From: an uncultured Flavobacteriaceae bacterium
Lineage (GTDB): Bacteria > Bacteroidota > Bacteroidia > Flavobacteriales > Flavobacteriaceae
Direction of reading: 5' to 3'
Length of the DNA stretch: 64,000 nucleotides
Assembly (NCBI GenBank): GCA_947500575.1
Contig: CANMSI010000002.1
Location: 62,001 to 126,000, forward strand
A model generated the notes under the pieces. That model searched no databases. It saw only the letters and a program-made list of their open reading frames with translations, and was not told the origin of the DNA. The position numbers were made by a program, and so were the translations under genes. Position 1 is the first letter of the stretch. Each line of letters opens with the position of its first letter. Shown one piece after another: positions 44,049-53,272 of this stretch.

Positions 44049-44510
44049 TTAAAATACGAATACAAATCCAATCCCTTCTTTAGCCGGTAATAATTGAAAG
44101 CTGGTTTTTTGAGAATGGCTATTGCTATAGGTGTTAATTGCTTTTGGAAGCTCCTTCTCCGCTTTAGTAATACATATAAGCCCTGCTATAGAACTTACCA
44201 ACATACCTATGGGTGGTGCAATGCCACTGTTCCCTAATTGACCATCGGATAATTCCCAAGCTAAGAATCCAATAGTAGCACCCACAGCAATATAACTTAG
44301 TGTTTTGTGCTTTTTATACTTGGTCCACAGTGTATTTGTTTCCGCATTTTTCATAAAAAGTGCATCTAGCTCACTTTTATTGAGTTCCTGCCCGTTTGCT
44401 ATGTAGTTATATTTGAACAAACCAGATGTTACACTAATTTCTTGGGCTTTTAAGGCTTGGAAGCTACAACTAATAAATAGGAGATAGTAGAACAATACCC
44501 TCATGTTCAT
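44049..44510 (-). CDS. Small exported or membrane protein downstream of the RHS immunity gene
   Basis: The 153-residue protein has a signal peptide (VLFYYLLFISCSFQALKAQ) and two hydrophobic stretches (YIAVGATIGFLAWEL and IGMLVSSIAGLICI), ending in a short strand (EGIGFVFVF). I do not recognise a family. It begins 9 bases after the immunity gene at 44520 on the same strand, so it may be part of the toxin unit, but proteins like this also occur alone in flavobacteria. Confidence 0.65.
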   Translation of the reverse strand: MNMRVLFYYLLFISCSFQALKAQEISVTSGLFKYNYIANGQELNKSELDALFMKNAETNTLWTKYKKHKTLSYIAVGATIGFLAWELSDGQLGNSGIAPPIGMLVSSIAGLICITKAEKELPKAINTYSNSHSQKTSFQLLPAKEGIGFVFVF

Positions 44511-44519
44511 AGATCAAAT

Positions 44520-44930
44520 TTAGCTTAAGATCTCATCGTTCCATTGAACCATCTGATCATCTTCAATTAAGAAGATTACGGAAATACATTCAACATTATC
44601 ATAAAAGTCAACATGAATGTGGCTAACATTTCCATACCCTTGCTTATATAAATCAAGAATAAAATGATAAGCATACTCAAAAGAATCTATGGAAAAAATT
44701 AGTTGAGAGGATTTGTTAGATGTCTCTAAGATTGAGGCTCCTTTTAATTTATGATCTAATGATAATTTAAATCGGTTGGAACCATCAACTAACCTAAGAC
44801 TCCCAATTAATTGTTCTTTAATTAAACATAAATTGCTTATGAGGAAAGGTATCGTTTTCTTATGAATTGGAATTACTATTTCCTTTCCTTCATCATTAAT
44901 CTTATATATAACTTTTATTTCTTTTACCAT
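44520..44930 (-). CDS. Putative immunity protein of the RHS toxin
   Basis: The 136-residue protein (from the ATG at 44930; a TTG at 44942 would add four) is cytoplasmic, acidic toward its end (LIEDDQMVQWNDEILS) and has no recognised domain. Its start overlaps the stop of the giant RHS gene by 7 bases (ATGGTAA), so it is translated with it. A small gene of unknown family directly after an RHS toxin is by well-known precedent its immunity gene. The assignment is by position, not by homology. Confidence 0.7.
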   Translation of the reverse strand: MVKEIKVIYKINDEGKEIVIPIHKKTIPFLISNLCLIKEQLIGSLRLVDGSNRFKLSLDHKLKGASILETSNKSSQLIFSIDSFEYAYHFILDLYKQGYGNVSHIHVDFYDNVECISVIFLIEDDQMVQWNDEILS

Positions 44931-47900
44931 CTTAAATGCCAATTTTCTAATACTTCTCCTGTAACGGGATCCAATCTTTCTAAATGTATATGACCGCTAT
45001 CGTTTGGCCCATGCCCGGTTAAATCATTCTTTTTAGCCCTATATTGCCATACTCCGTTTTTACTACGGAATTTATTCTCTCCCACCTTAATGGGATTTTT
45101 ACCTATTTTTCTCCTCGCTAAATTTCTTGCTTCTCTTTCAGATTTAAATTTAGCGCTTTTGTTTACTGTATTTCTGCTAGAGAAATCTCTAGGAAAACTA
45201 CTTTTAGTTCCTTTATTTTTCCCAAAATAATCTGCAAAATTTCGTCCACTTCGTATTCCATTAGCGGTCCCAAATCCTATTGTTGATATACCATGCCCAA
45301 TTAATCCATAGCCAGCGGTAACTCCAGAAAGTGATAGGCCACCAGACAACGGTATAACAATTGCACTACCTGTTGTAAGTGCAATCCCAGCATTAATTTC
45401 TATAAAACCAGTAAATATGGAGGCAATATCTCCAGCAAATTGCCCAGCTCTAAAATTACCACCATATCCGGAACTATCCAAACTGTCTGCATTTCTTCTT
45501 CCAAATCCAAGTACTAGATTAGACCCAAAAGAGTTCAATGCACCCGCTGTGGTAATTGCCAAACGAGATCCAAAATCACTTGCTTGTTGCCAAAAACTTC
45601 CAAGACCACTTGAGGTATTCCCAGATGCTATATTAGGACTAGCTCGTACTAAGGGATCTACACTAATATTTGTTGTTGGAATTGAAGTATCTGATATTGG
45701 AGATCCAGACAATAGCCGTTTTCTACTCTTTAATGAAGCTTTGATGTCCGAGAAAAAAGAGCCATTACCTCCCGTTAACCAATCCCAAGAAGCTGCGAGA
45801 GAGCTAAAAATTGCAGGTAATAACCAGCCTAACCAACCGCCTTCACTCATCTCCCCGGTTGGATCGGTTAATACTAAGGGATTGTTTAATACATAGCCAT
45901 AACGGTTGTAGTTTTGGGTATTGTAGGGATCTTGAATAAAATTGTCTGGAGATAAGAATCTTCCTAAGACTGGATCATACATACGACCATTCATATGAAT
46001 AAGTCCCACTTCAAAAAAATGTTCATGCCCTGTATACCCTCTATTTAATAAGCTGGCATGTCCAAAATTGGTATCTCCGTTGCTTGCTACAAATTTATCT
46101 ACAGTGCCCCAAGCGCCAAACTGCCGTTGCTCTTTAAGCGCTCCATCTTCGTCCGTAATAGCCAAAATACTGCCCAAGTAATCTCTATGCAGGTAATGAA
46201 AACCATTGGCAGTTCCTGTTTTACTTTTTATATGTGCAATGGGTGCCGTATAGGCATTACCCCCTAAATAGGTAATGATCTTCACATCTCCGGTCTCCTT
46301 ATCTTCTACAATTTCTGCTGGCATAATAGACGCATAATGCTTATGGAAACGCCTTTCAGTTTTGTCGGTTTGTTGGCCTCCATACCATGCATGAGCTCTA
46401 TTGCCTAGCACCCCATATTCAAAACTAACTCTCCCTTTATTCTCCTCATAGATATCTACAGGTTTTTTAAAAGCGTTGTAGGTAATCTGTTGGGTACTAT
46501 TGTTGGCATAATGGCTTTGCCCATCATCGTTTAAATCTAAGCTAGCCAACCTGTATTTTTTAGTGTCGTCATAGCCATAGGTTCCAATACCGGAATTAGC
46601 ACCAATTCTTCCCATGGTGTCGTAGCTTTGATTTCTAGGAGCTGGCCCTGAAATTTCGGTTAACCTATCTAAGCTATCATGGTTAAAATTTTCTTCCCAA
46701 TTGAGGTTAATATTTTCTCTGCTATTTAAAATGCCCCTGGTTGCATTAAAACTATAGTTCATTCTAAGGGCATTAGTAACAGTATTACCATCATCTTTGG
46801 TATCCCTCATTTGTTGTGGTAAGCCATAAGCATCATAGGTGCGAGCTTTAGTAAAGCCATTTCCTAAACTAATACTCGTAGATAGACCTCTTGCGTCATG
46901 CTCGTCTAATTGCCATAGTACACTATTGTCTGCATTGTCTTTTATTTGTTCTAAAAGTCCGGATTCATTATCATAGCCATAAATGGTGGCTATGTTATTG
47001 GTGGTATTATCGGTTTTATTTTGGGTAATATAGGTTTCCCTATATGTTCTTCCGTAACTATCATAGACTAATCGTTTTTCAAAATAGGCCAGATTATTAG
47101 CCTCTGTAATTTTGGTGGGTCGTTTAAAGGCATCATAGGTGAGGGCATAGGTGTAATATTTACCAAACTTTTTGTCCTCTCCACTAATGCCACCTAATAG
47201 ATTGTCACCATTATAAGAATAATTTAGTTCAAGATCTGTTTCATCGCCAACAACGGTCATTTTGGTTAATTTACCTAAGCCGTTAAACGTATAGTTAGAA
47301 GTACCTTTAGGAGTAGTTTGTTGGGTCATTTCTCCAAACAAATTGTATTCATAAGTATAGGTTCCGGAAGAGGGGTCTATTAATTGAGTTCTTCTCCCCC
47401 AAGCATCTATTGTTGTACTTTGAGTTTGGCCATTGTATGTAGCTGTTTTCAATTCTCCATTTGCAAAATAAGTGTAATTTATTTCGCCTCCAGGATCCAT
47501 AACTTTAACCACGTCACCAGCCCCATTAATAGTGGTTGTCTTTGATTTAGTGCCATCATTAACAGTAGTACTTAGACCGTTATAGCTAGTGGTTGTTGTT
47601 CTACCAGTATAACTTATTTGTTCAATGGGTCGTCCCCATTCGTCATAATTAGTTTTATTCCATTGGCTGGGGGACGCATTACTCCAATAGGGCTCACTGG
47701 CCTCAACCAAACGACCAACAGCATCATATTTATAACTAGTTTTAATCCATTGCCCGTTCAGAGTCAAAACATTAATTAAATAGGACTGGCCTAGCGCATT
47801 GATGTATTCATAAGAGTCCGAATCTTGATCATAGTTAGTGAAAATTTCAATACTACCATCAGATAATTGAGTGAAAGTATAAGTTGTTATTTTACCCACA

Positions 47901-50900
47901 TAATCAATCTCACTAATGATACGATTCCATCCATCATAAGTAAAGGAGTTTTCCCTACCATAAGGATCTGTTACTTTTGTTAAGTTTCCGGTATATGGAT
48001 CATTTTCATAGGTAGTAACTAGGCCTTCAACATCTGTTTCTGTTAGTAAGAATCTACCATCAATTGTAAAGGAGAATCCTTCAATTCTGGTGGTCATTCC
48101 AGAACCACTTAATTGTTTTTGTGTTATATTTCCGTACGCATCATAGCTATAGGTTTCAGTAACCCAAGGGGTTCCAACCCCTCTAGTCTTAGATGTCTTT
48201 ACCAAATTAGCTGTATATGTGTATGCCTGTTCAGATACAAAAGTGTCACCAGCTATAGAAGAAGTGGTTTTCCTTGTTAATGGTCTTCCAATATGATAAT
48301 TCTGATTAAATGGTGTGTGGTTGTTAGCGTATGTGTATTCTTCTGTTACAGTACCCGCATCATTCGCGGTGGTTATATTGATAGGATTATTATAAACATC
48401 ATATAAGGTGGTTTGTATGTTTGTTACTCCCTGCAAAAAATCTTCTGTCTCGGTACTGGTAACCAAATTTATAAATACCTTATTAGATTGTAGTGCAGTA
48501 CTATACGTATATTCATTTTTAGAAGCGTAGTTTCCTGGGGTTGGACTTCTATAATTTGCTAACCATTCTAGAGTAGTGGCACCTCTTTTTTGTGGATCAT
48601 GTATGGAAGAATTCCATAGTTGGGTTACGCCCTCACCATACCAATTACTTCGATGGAGGCGTTTAAAACCCATAAAACCCAAACCTGTGGCATGAGTCAC
48701 CGCCCCATGGTAGGCAAAATCTTGTTTGCTTGTACTGTTAGCCCCTGTTACTTCTAAATGCCTTACGAGCTGCACATTGGGTGCTATGTTTACATTGGTA
48801 TAGGGATAAGTTTCCCCAAAATCTCCGGTATAGATACTATTTCCATTAAAGCTATCTATTATGGGTGATAAGGGTTGATATTCAATTCTAGTAGTGACTC
48901 CATTATTTCCTATTGTTTTTAAAGTAACATTTTCCCTATGATCTTGTGTAAACTCATATACATTTATCTTATCTCCTGAAATATAGGCATACTCAGGGTT
49001 TCGATTGCTAAATTTTGTGTCCAGAAAAATTGGGATACCAAAACGTTCAGATCCTGTAGGATAAAATGCTTTATTACCGATTCGTTCTTCAAATACGGGT
49101 TGCCAATTTCCTGTAGCTCCATTACTCCATACGGAAAGAGATTCTCTGGTATTACCAGATATTTCTAAAGCAACATCATGCTTCAAAATATCTGTCTTTC
49201 CATCACCATTCATATCTTGTGAGATCCAATGAATTTCATGCAGGGTAGAACCAATAGTGTAAGAACTTCTGTATGCTATGGTTGTTTCTTTGCTATAAGG
49301 TTCAAAACTATTTCCAGTAAATAGGAAAAACCGCCATGTTCTGCTACCAATTGCGGTTGGAGCCATAAAATCGATCTTTCCGTCTCCATTATAATCTCCA
49401 AATAATAAAGAAACATCTGTCTTAATATAAGTATCAGATATGGACGTAACTAAACTTAAAACATTGTTGGCGTCTAGTTCATACACATTTAAAATCCCAT
49501 TTTTAATATGAACTAAGTTTGTTTTTCCATCTCCTGTAACATCTGCTGCAATGACGCGATCTTCTGGGGATAAGGACATTTGTAATTGCCCTGAGTAATT
49601 GGAGAAATTAGAAGTCTTATTCCTATTTAGATCTATAAAATAAGATTTAGAAGCGGTTCTATTAAATGAATTACATTCACAGCAATCTGTTGAACCAGAA
49701 TTATCTTGTTCTCCCGTAGTAAGTTGTTGAGGATCATTGGGATCTCCATCATCACAAGAAATACGTTCGCATATTTGTTCTGTATATGGCTTGGTAAGGG
49801 CTATTACATCCATTAGGCCATCTCCGTTGAAATCTCCAGAGACATATTCCTTGGGAATGGTAAAAAAACTTGAAGTGCCACAAGCGCTTTCTAATCTGTA
49901 TTTTGGGGGTAACCATGTTTTGTTATATTGAAAGATTGCTCCAGTAGCTGACATTGCAAAAGTTTTAAAGAATACTCTTGATTTGTCATCTGTAGGAAAC
50001 TGGGCTACCTCATTAATGGTGGTAATACCATGTTGTGGCAGAACTATGTTATTGTGAGATAAAATGGGTCCCGAAATAATTTCTTGAAAAGTACCTGTGA
50101 TTATTTCTGTACTTAAGTTCAAATTTGCTCCTTTGTACAGGTCGGTATATAGGTTAATTTTAGTTTTATTGTTTTTGTAATACGAAATAAGATCCATTTT
50201 TCCGTTACCTGTATAGTCACCTACTAGAGTTTCGCTAGTTTCGGAAGAAACTTCTGGTGCAATGCTACTAGATTCAAATTGTTCCAAGCGAATAATCTCA
50301 TCTGGTGAGTATTCATAACCAAATTGAATAGGGGCGAGTTCATCGTTAAAGGCATTGAATTCTTTAACAGAGAATAAGGTTTGATACCCTAAGGAGGTGT
50401 TATAATGGTTTAATTTGTACTTTCTATAAAGCTGACCATTTCCAGAGGTTTCTATTCGATCTAAAATGTTAGTTCTTATAAAACGAGTTCCATTGATATA
50501 CGAAGTTTCTGCTCTAGATCTTGTCTTATAATAGAAATTTATTTTGTTGGGTGCAGCCGTGCCTGCTCTAGATCCATATTCAATTTGAGTAATTCTTAGT
50601 AAATTATTGGATTTGTCATAGGAGTATTCCATAAAATTACCCTGAGGATCTTCCCATTTCCAAATAGACCATTCTACATGGCTAATGGAATTATATGCAC
50701 CGTGCCATGCTCTAGTACCATCTGGGTAGTAGACTATAAAATAGCGGGCTCCACTTCCGTAGGGAGAAGTGCCAAATGCCTTCACTTTTATGTTGGAAAA
50801 ATTTTCTGTTTCATATACAGAACCATCTGCACCGTACGTTCCAGATTTTAAGATTAATCGCTGCCCGTTCAATGCATACCGATCTGAATTACTAAAATTT

Positions 50901-51196
50901 ACCTCTTCCTTATTCCCGTCATGAAATTCTGTTGGGCTTATCCTTGTTATGGTAGATATACCGGAAACATTCCATCCCCAACCTGCCAAGCCATTTCCAC
51001 CCTGACTGTTGTACGTAAGTGCTATTTCGGGTACAATACCTTTGATTCCAGGAGGCACCATGATGGGAACGTTGTAATTAGCGCTACCTGTTTGAGAAAC
51101 AGACAACTCACCTGGAGTAGTACCGGCATCTTGTGCATGTATTGATAATTGAAAAAACAGAAAAATGAGGGTGAATAAAAAATATAAATTTTTCAT
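44924..51196 (-). CDS. SpvB/FG-GAP/RHS-repeat polymorphic toxin
   Basis: The 2090-residue protein has a signal peptide (MKNLYFLFTLIFLFFQLSI, cut near HAQ). Residues about 25-250 match the SpvB domain (GSANYNVPIMVPPG, IALTYNSQGGNGLAGWGWN). Several FG-GAP/VCBS calcium-type repeats follow (GDFNGDGLMDV, ADVTGDGKTNL, GDYNGDGKIDF, QDMNGDGKTDI). From about 900 to 1730 there are RHS/YD repeats, ending in the hallmark YDPVLGRFLSPDNFIQDP and NRYGYVLNNPLVLTDPTGE (to about 1780). The last 310 residues hold a glycine-rich hydrophobic linker and a tip of about 80 residues with GHGPNDSGHIHLE and ENWHLRW, not recognised as a named toxin. The RHS shell would encapsulate the tip. Confidence 0.92.
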   Translation of the reverse strand: MKNLYFLFTLIFLFFQLSIHAQDAGTTPGELSVSQTGSANYNVPIMVPPGIKGIVPEIALTYNSQGGNGLAGWGWNVSGISTITRISPTEFHDGNKEEVNFSNSDRYALNGQRLILKSGTYGADGSVYETENFSNIKVKAFGTSPYGSGARYFIVYYPDGTRAWHGAYNSISHVEWSIWKWEDPQGNFMEYSYDKSNNLLRITQIEYGSRAGTAAPNKINFYYKTRSRAETSYINGTRFIRTNILDRIETSGNGQLYRKYKLNHYNTSLGYQTLFSVKEFNAFNDELAPIQFGYEYSPDEIIRLEQFESSSIAPEVSSETSETLVGDYTGNGKMDLISYYKNNKTKINLYTDLYKGANLNLSTEIITGTFQEIISGPILSHNNIVLPQHGITTINEVAQFPTDDKSRVFFKTFAMSATGAIFQYNKTWLPPKYRLESACGTSSFFTIPKEYVSGDFNGDGLMDVIALTKPYTEQICERISCDDGDPNDPQQLTTGEQDNSGSTDCCECNSFNRTASKSYFIDLNRNKTSNFSNYSGQLQMSLSPEDRVIAADVTGDGKTNLVHIKNGILNVYELDANNVLSLVTSISDTYIKTDVSLLFGDYNGDGKIDFMAPTAIGSRTWRFFLFTGNSFEPYSKETTIAYRSSYTIGSTLHEIHWISQDMNGDGKTDILKHDVALEISGNTRESLSVWSNGATGNWQPVFEERIGNKAFYPTGSERFGIPIFLDTKFSNRNPEYAYISGDKINVYEFTQDHRENVTLKTIGNNGVTTRIEYQPLSPIIDSFNGNSIYTGDFGETYPYTNVNIAPNVQLVRHLEVTGANSTSKQDFAYHGAVTHATGLGFMGFKRLHRSNWYGEGVTQLWNSSIHDPQKRGATTLEWLANYRSPTPGNYASKNEYTYSTALQSNKVFINLVTSTETEDFLQGVTNIQTTLYDVYNNPINITTANDAGTVTEEYTYANNHTPFNQNYHIGRPLTRKTTSSIAGDTFVSEQAYTYTANLVKTSKTRGVGTPWVTETYSYDAYGNITQKQLSGSGMTTRIEGFSFTIDGRFLLTETDVEGLVTTYENDPYTGNLTKVTDPYGRENSFTYDGWNRIISEIDYVGKITTYTFTQLSDGSIEIFTNYDQDSDSYEYINALGQSYLINVLTLNGQWIKTSYKYDAVGRLVEASEPYWSNASPSQWNKTNYDEWGRPIEQISYTGRTTTTSYNGLSTTVNDGTKSKTTTINGAGDVVKVMDPGGEINYTYFANGELKTATYNGQTQSTTIDAWGRRTQLIDPSSGTYTYEYNLFGEMTQQTTPKGTSNYTFNGLGKLTKMTVVGDETDLELNYSYNGDNLLGGISGEDKKFGKYYTYALTYDAFKRPTKITEANNLAYFEKRLVYDSYGRTYRETYITQNKTDNTTNNIATIYGYDNESGLLEQIKDNADNSVLWQLDEHDARGLSTSISLGNGFTKARTYDAYGLPQQMRDTKDDGNTVTNALRMNYSFNATRGILNSRENINLNWEENFNHDSLDRLTEISGPAPRNQSYDTMGRIGANSGIGTYGYDDTKKYRLASLDLNDDGQSHYANNSTQQITYNAFKKPVDIYEENKGRVSFEYGVLGNRAHAWYGGQQTDKTERRFHKHYASIMPAEIVEDKETGDVKIITYLGGNAYTAPIAHIKSKTGTANGFHYLHRDYLGSILAITDEDGALKEQRQFGAWGTVDKFVASNGDTNFGHASLLNRGYTGHEHFFEVGLIHMNGRMYDPVLGRFLSPDNFIQDPYNTQNYNRYGYVLNNPLVLTDPTGEMSEGGWLGWLLPAIFSSLAASWDWLTGGNGSFFSDIKASLKSRKRLLSGSPISDTSIPTTNISVDPLVRASPNIASGNTSSGLGSFWQQASDFGSRLAITTAGALNSFGSNLVLGFGRRNADSLDSSGYGGNFRAGQFAGDIASIFTGFIEINAGIALTTGSAIVIPLSGGLSLSGVTAGYGLIGHGISTIGFGTANGIRSGRNFADYFGKNKGTKSSFPRDFSSRNTVNKSAKFKSEREARNLARRKIGKNPIKVGENKFRSKNGVWQYRAKKNDLTGHGPNDSGHIHLERLDPVTGEVLENWHLRW

Positions 51197-51225
51197 CTTA
51201 ATAGGGGTATTAATATGGTTGGGAA

Positions 51226-52950
51226 TTATTTTTTGATGATCTTTTTAATGACAGTGCTTCCGTCTGTAAGCTTAAAACTAACCAAGTAGATCCCAGAAGG
51301 ATAGTTTGTTAAATCTACTTTGGCAGCTCCTTGGTCATGGCTTACTTTAATGACTTTGTTGCCCATATCCGTTACTACAATGTCTTTTATTTGTCCATTA
51401 AATTCCTGGCTCCATTCCATGGCTAGATCTCCCGCAGTAGGGTTAGGATAGATGATGACGTTATTTGCCAAAAGAGAATCTTCCTCTGGAAGTAAAGGCG
51501 CTTCTGGGTCTAAAGGTTCTTGAGGTAATCTTGCTTTGAGGGTAGTAGTTTGCGATGGTATTTTTCTAATAGTTTGATTCCCTGCAGTATCAAATACAAA
51601 AACCAAACGGTTAACGGTTCCACCATTATTTTGTGAGCCCAGAAGTTCTGCTATGGTAGGTTCAGTACCATTAATCAACTCTATTCTAGGAGCAAAAAAA
51701 TATTGCTCATCATTTGTGTTTGTATCATTGTACAAGAATGCCCTATGAAAAACGTTGGGAGTTCCAGATTTGAACTTATAATCGGTAATGGATTGCACTT
51801 CTTGCCCAGTTGCGGGATCGTAAATACCTCCATCATGTTCTGTTACAGTAGCACCGCTTCCATGTACATACCCTACCAATAAGTACCATTTATTTAAGGA
51901 AGGTAAATCTCCTAGCCAGAAGTACGGGTTGTTTTTAAGCGTTCCATCTATCTTGGTAATATTATTATCACTCCAGAGACCAAAATAACTGGTGCCTTCA
52001 TTGGAGTTTGTTTTGCGCATCCAAACGGTAAAACGATACTTCTGGCTATGATCTATGTTCTTGTAAGAGCTATAGAAACCACCGTCGCCTCCTCCGTTTC
52101 CACTTGGTTCTGCACGCCATATTACGGAAGATTCACCGAAGGGATCCGTGGCATCTATCAAGCTATTTTCACTTCCATTTCCGCGGAAAGAAAAACCATC
52201 TACTGGCATACCTCCAACACTCCAATTTTGAAGATCTTCTGCAAGGAGATTCCCATTAGAAGGTGCTGTCATTAAATCTTGTATGGATGGTATTTGCGCA
52301 TTTACTTGCTCTAGTCGGGGTGCATAGAAATATTGTTTGTCTGCTGTGGTGAGGTCATAAAAAAGGTAGGCTCTGTGTATTACATCTGCCGTGCCATTTT
52401 TAAATTTATAATCGGTTCCCGTAACTACCTGCTGTCCCGTTGTTGGATCATAAATGCCTCCATCAGTGCTACCCCCACTGCCACTGTATCCACTTCCTCT
52501 TACATAGCCTACTAATAAATACCATTTATTTAAAGAGGGTAGATCTCCAAACCAGAAATAAGGATTCTCATGTAAACTTCCGTCTAGCCTTAGAATATTA
52601 TCCGTGCTCCAACACCCAAAATAGGTAATACCATCATCTGAGTTGGTTTTCTTAATCCATACGGAGAAACGGTAGTCTTTGGTGTGGTCTATATTGTGTG
52701 TGTCACTGTTCCAACCGCCATCTGCATTATAGTCTGCATCTGGACTCGCCAACCAAATAGATTTTAATTCACCAAAAGGATTGGTACTGCTAATGATGGA
52801 ATTTTCACTACTTGTAGCTCGGTGATTAAATCCGTCTATGGGCATGCCACCCACATTCCAATTTTGGAGATCATTTTCTAATAAATTTTGAGCTCCTGCA
52901 AGGTTTAAAAACAAGAGACAAGCAATCAAGGCGTAAACTTTTGGATTCAT
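51226..52950 (-). CDS. T9SS cargo protein with duplicated domain and type A sorting signal
   Basis: The 574-residue protein has a signal peptide (about 1-20, cut near AGAQ). Two homologous units of about 200 residues follow: LLENDLQNWNVGGMPIDGF (about 23-225) and LLAEDLQNWSVGGMPVDGF (about 233-435), each with KYRF/DYRFTVWIKKTNS-like and YFWxGDLPSLNKWYLLVGYV words. A proline-rich linker leads to a type A T9SS C-terminal domain (about 495-574; IIYPNPTAGDL, GIYLVSFKLTDGSTVIKKIIKK). It is exported through T9SS and anchored at the surface. It lies 29 bases upstream of the RHS gene, with the promoter of the unit before it. Confidence 0.88.
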   Translation of the reverse strand: MNPKVYALIACLLFLNLAGAQNLLENDLQNWNVGGMPIDGFNHRATSSENSIISSTNPFGELKSIWLASPDADYNADGGWNSDTHNIDHTKDYRFSVWIKKTNSDDGITYFGCWSTDNILRLDGSLHENPYFWFGDLPSLNKWYLLVGYVRGSGYSGSGGSTDGGIYDPTTGQQVVTGTDYKFKNGTADVIHRAYLFYDLTTADKQYFYAPRLEQVNAQIPSIQDLMTAPSNGNLLAEDLQNWSVGGMPVDGFSFRGNGSENSLIDATDPFGESSVIWRAEPSGNGGGDGGFYSSYKNIDHSQKYRFTVWMRKTNSNEGTSYFGLWSDNNITKIDGTLKNNPYFWLGDLPSLNKWYLLVGYVHGSGATVTEHDGGIYDPATGQEVQSITDYKFKSGTPNVFHRAFLYNDTNTNDEQYFFAPRIELINGTEPTIAELLGSQNNGGTVNRLVFVFDTAGNQTIRKIPSQTTTLKARLPQEPLDPEAPLLPEEDSLLANNVIIYPNPTAGDLAMEWSQEFNGQIKDIVVTDMGNKVIKVSHDQGAAKVDLTNYPSGIYLVSFKLTDGSTVIKKIIKK

Positions 52951-52988
52951 AAGGTTTGAATTGATTAGGTTTTATTGGGCTAAGAATG

Positions 52989-52996
52989 CAAACATA
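52989..52996 (-). promoter_or_regulatory. Candidate -7 element of the T9SS-RHS unit
   Basis: Minus-strand TATGTTTG fits TAnnTTTG exactly. No clear TTTG lies 19 bases upstream. The ATG is at 52950, giving a leader of about 34 bases. Confidence 0.45.
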
Positions 52997-53216
52997 GAAA
53001 TAGGATATGTTCTAAATTTGATTCTATTAGAATTTTGAGGAAGTAAAATTATATCAAAATTTAAAATTTAATCGTACATTTTAACGAGTATATTCGTTTT
53101 GTATCTGCGAAATTATACCAGTTGTCGATTTGACGTTTTTTAGACGTCAGATTTTACAGATGTAAGATGGAGGTAATGTATGTAGTGAGTCTTGCGAAGT
53201 TGAGATTGCAAAAAAT

Positions 53217-53250
53217 AAAAGGCCTTTGTTCTCTACTACAAAGGCCTTTT
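53217..53250 (-). terminator. Intrinsic terminator of leuA-leuB
   Basis: AAAAGGCCTTTG pairs perfectly with CAAAGGCCTTTT around a 10-base loop, 23 bases after the leuB stop. T-rich ends on both strands. Confidence 0.85.
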
Positions 53251-53272
53251 CCAACGACTAATAAAAAATGAA

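Larger units (their letters stand above)
52951..53272. other. Intergenic region (322 bp) between the toxin unit and leuB
   Basis: It holds the promoter of the toxin unit near 52989, an AT-rich stretch without a convincing reading frame, a GACGTC palindrome near 53140, and the leuB terminator at 53217-53250. I see no RNA gene. Confidence 0.6.

Noticed and set aside
45417..45896. Open frame of 159 codons on the plus strand inside the RHS gene
   Set aside because: It is antisense to the conserved RHS end and pre-toxin linker, has no recognisable domain and no promoter; it is a shadow of the real frame.
44924..51196. RHS/YD and FG-GAP repeats considered as DNA repeats or CRISPR-like array
   Set aside because: The periodicity is at protein level only; DNA copies are divergent and no constant repeat-spacer pattern exists.
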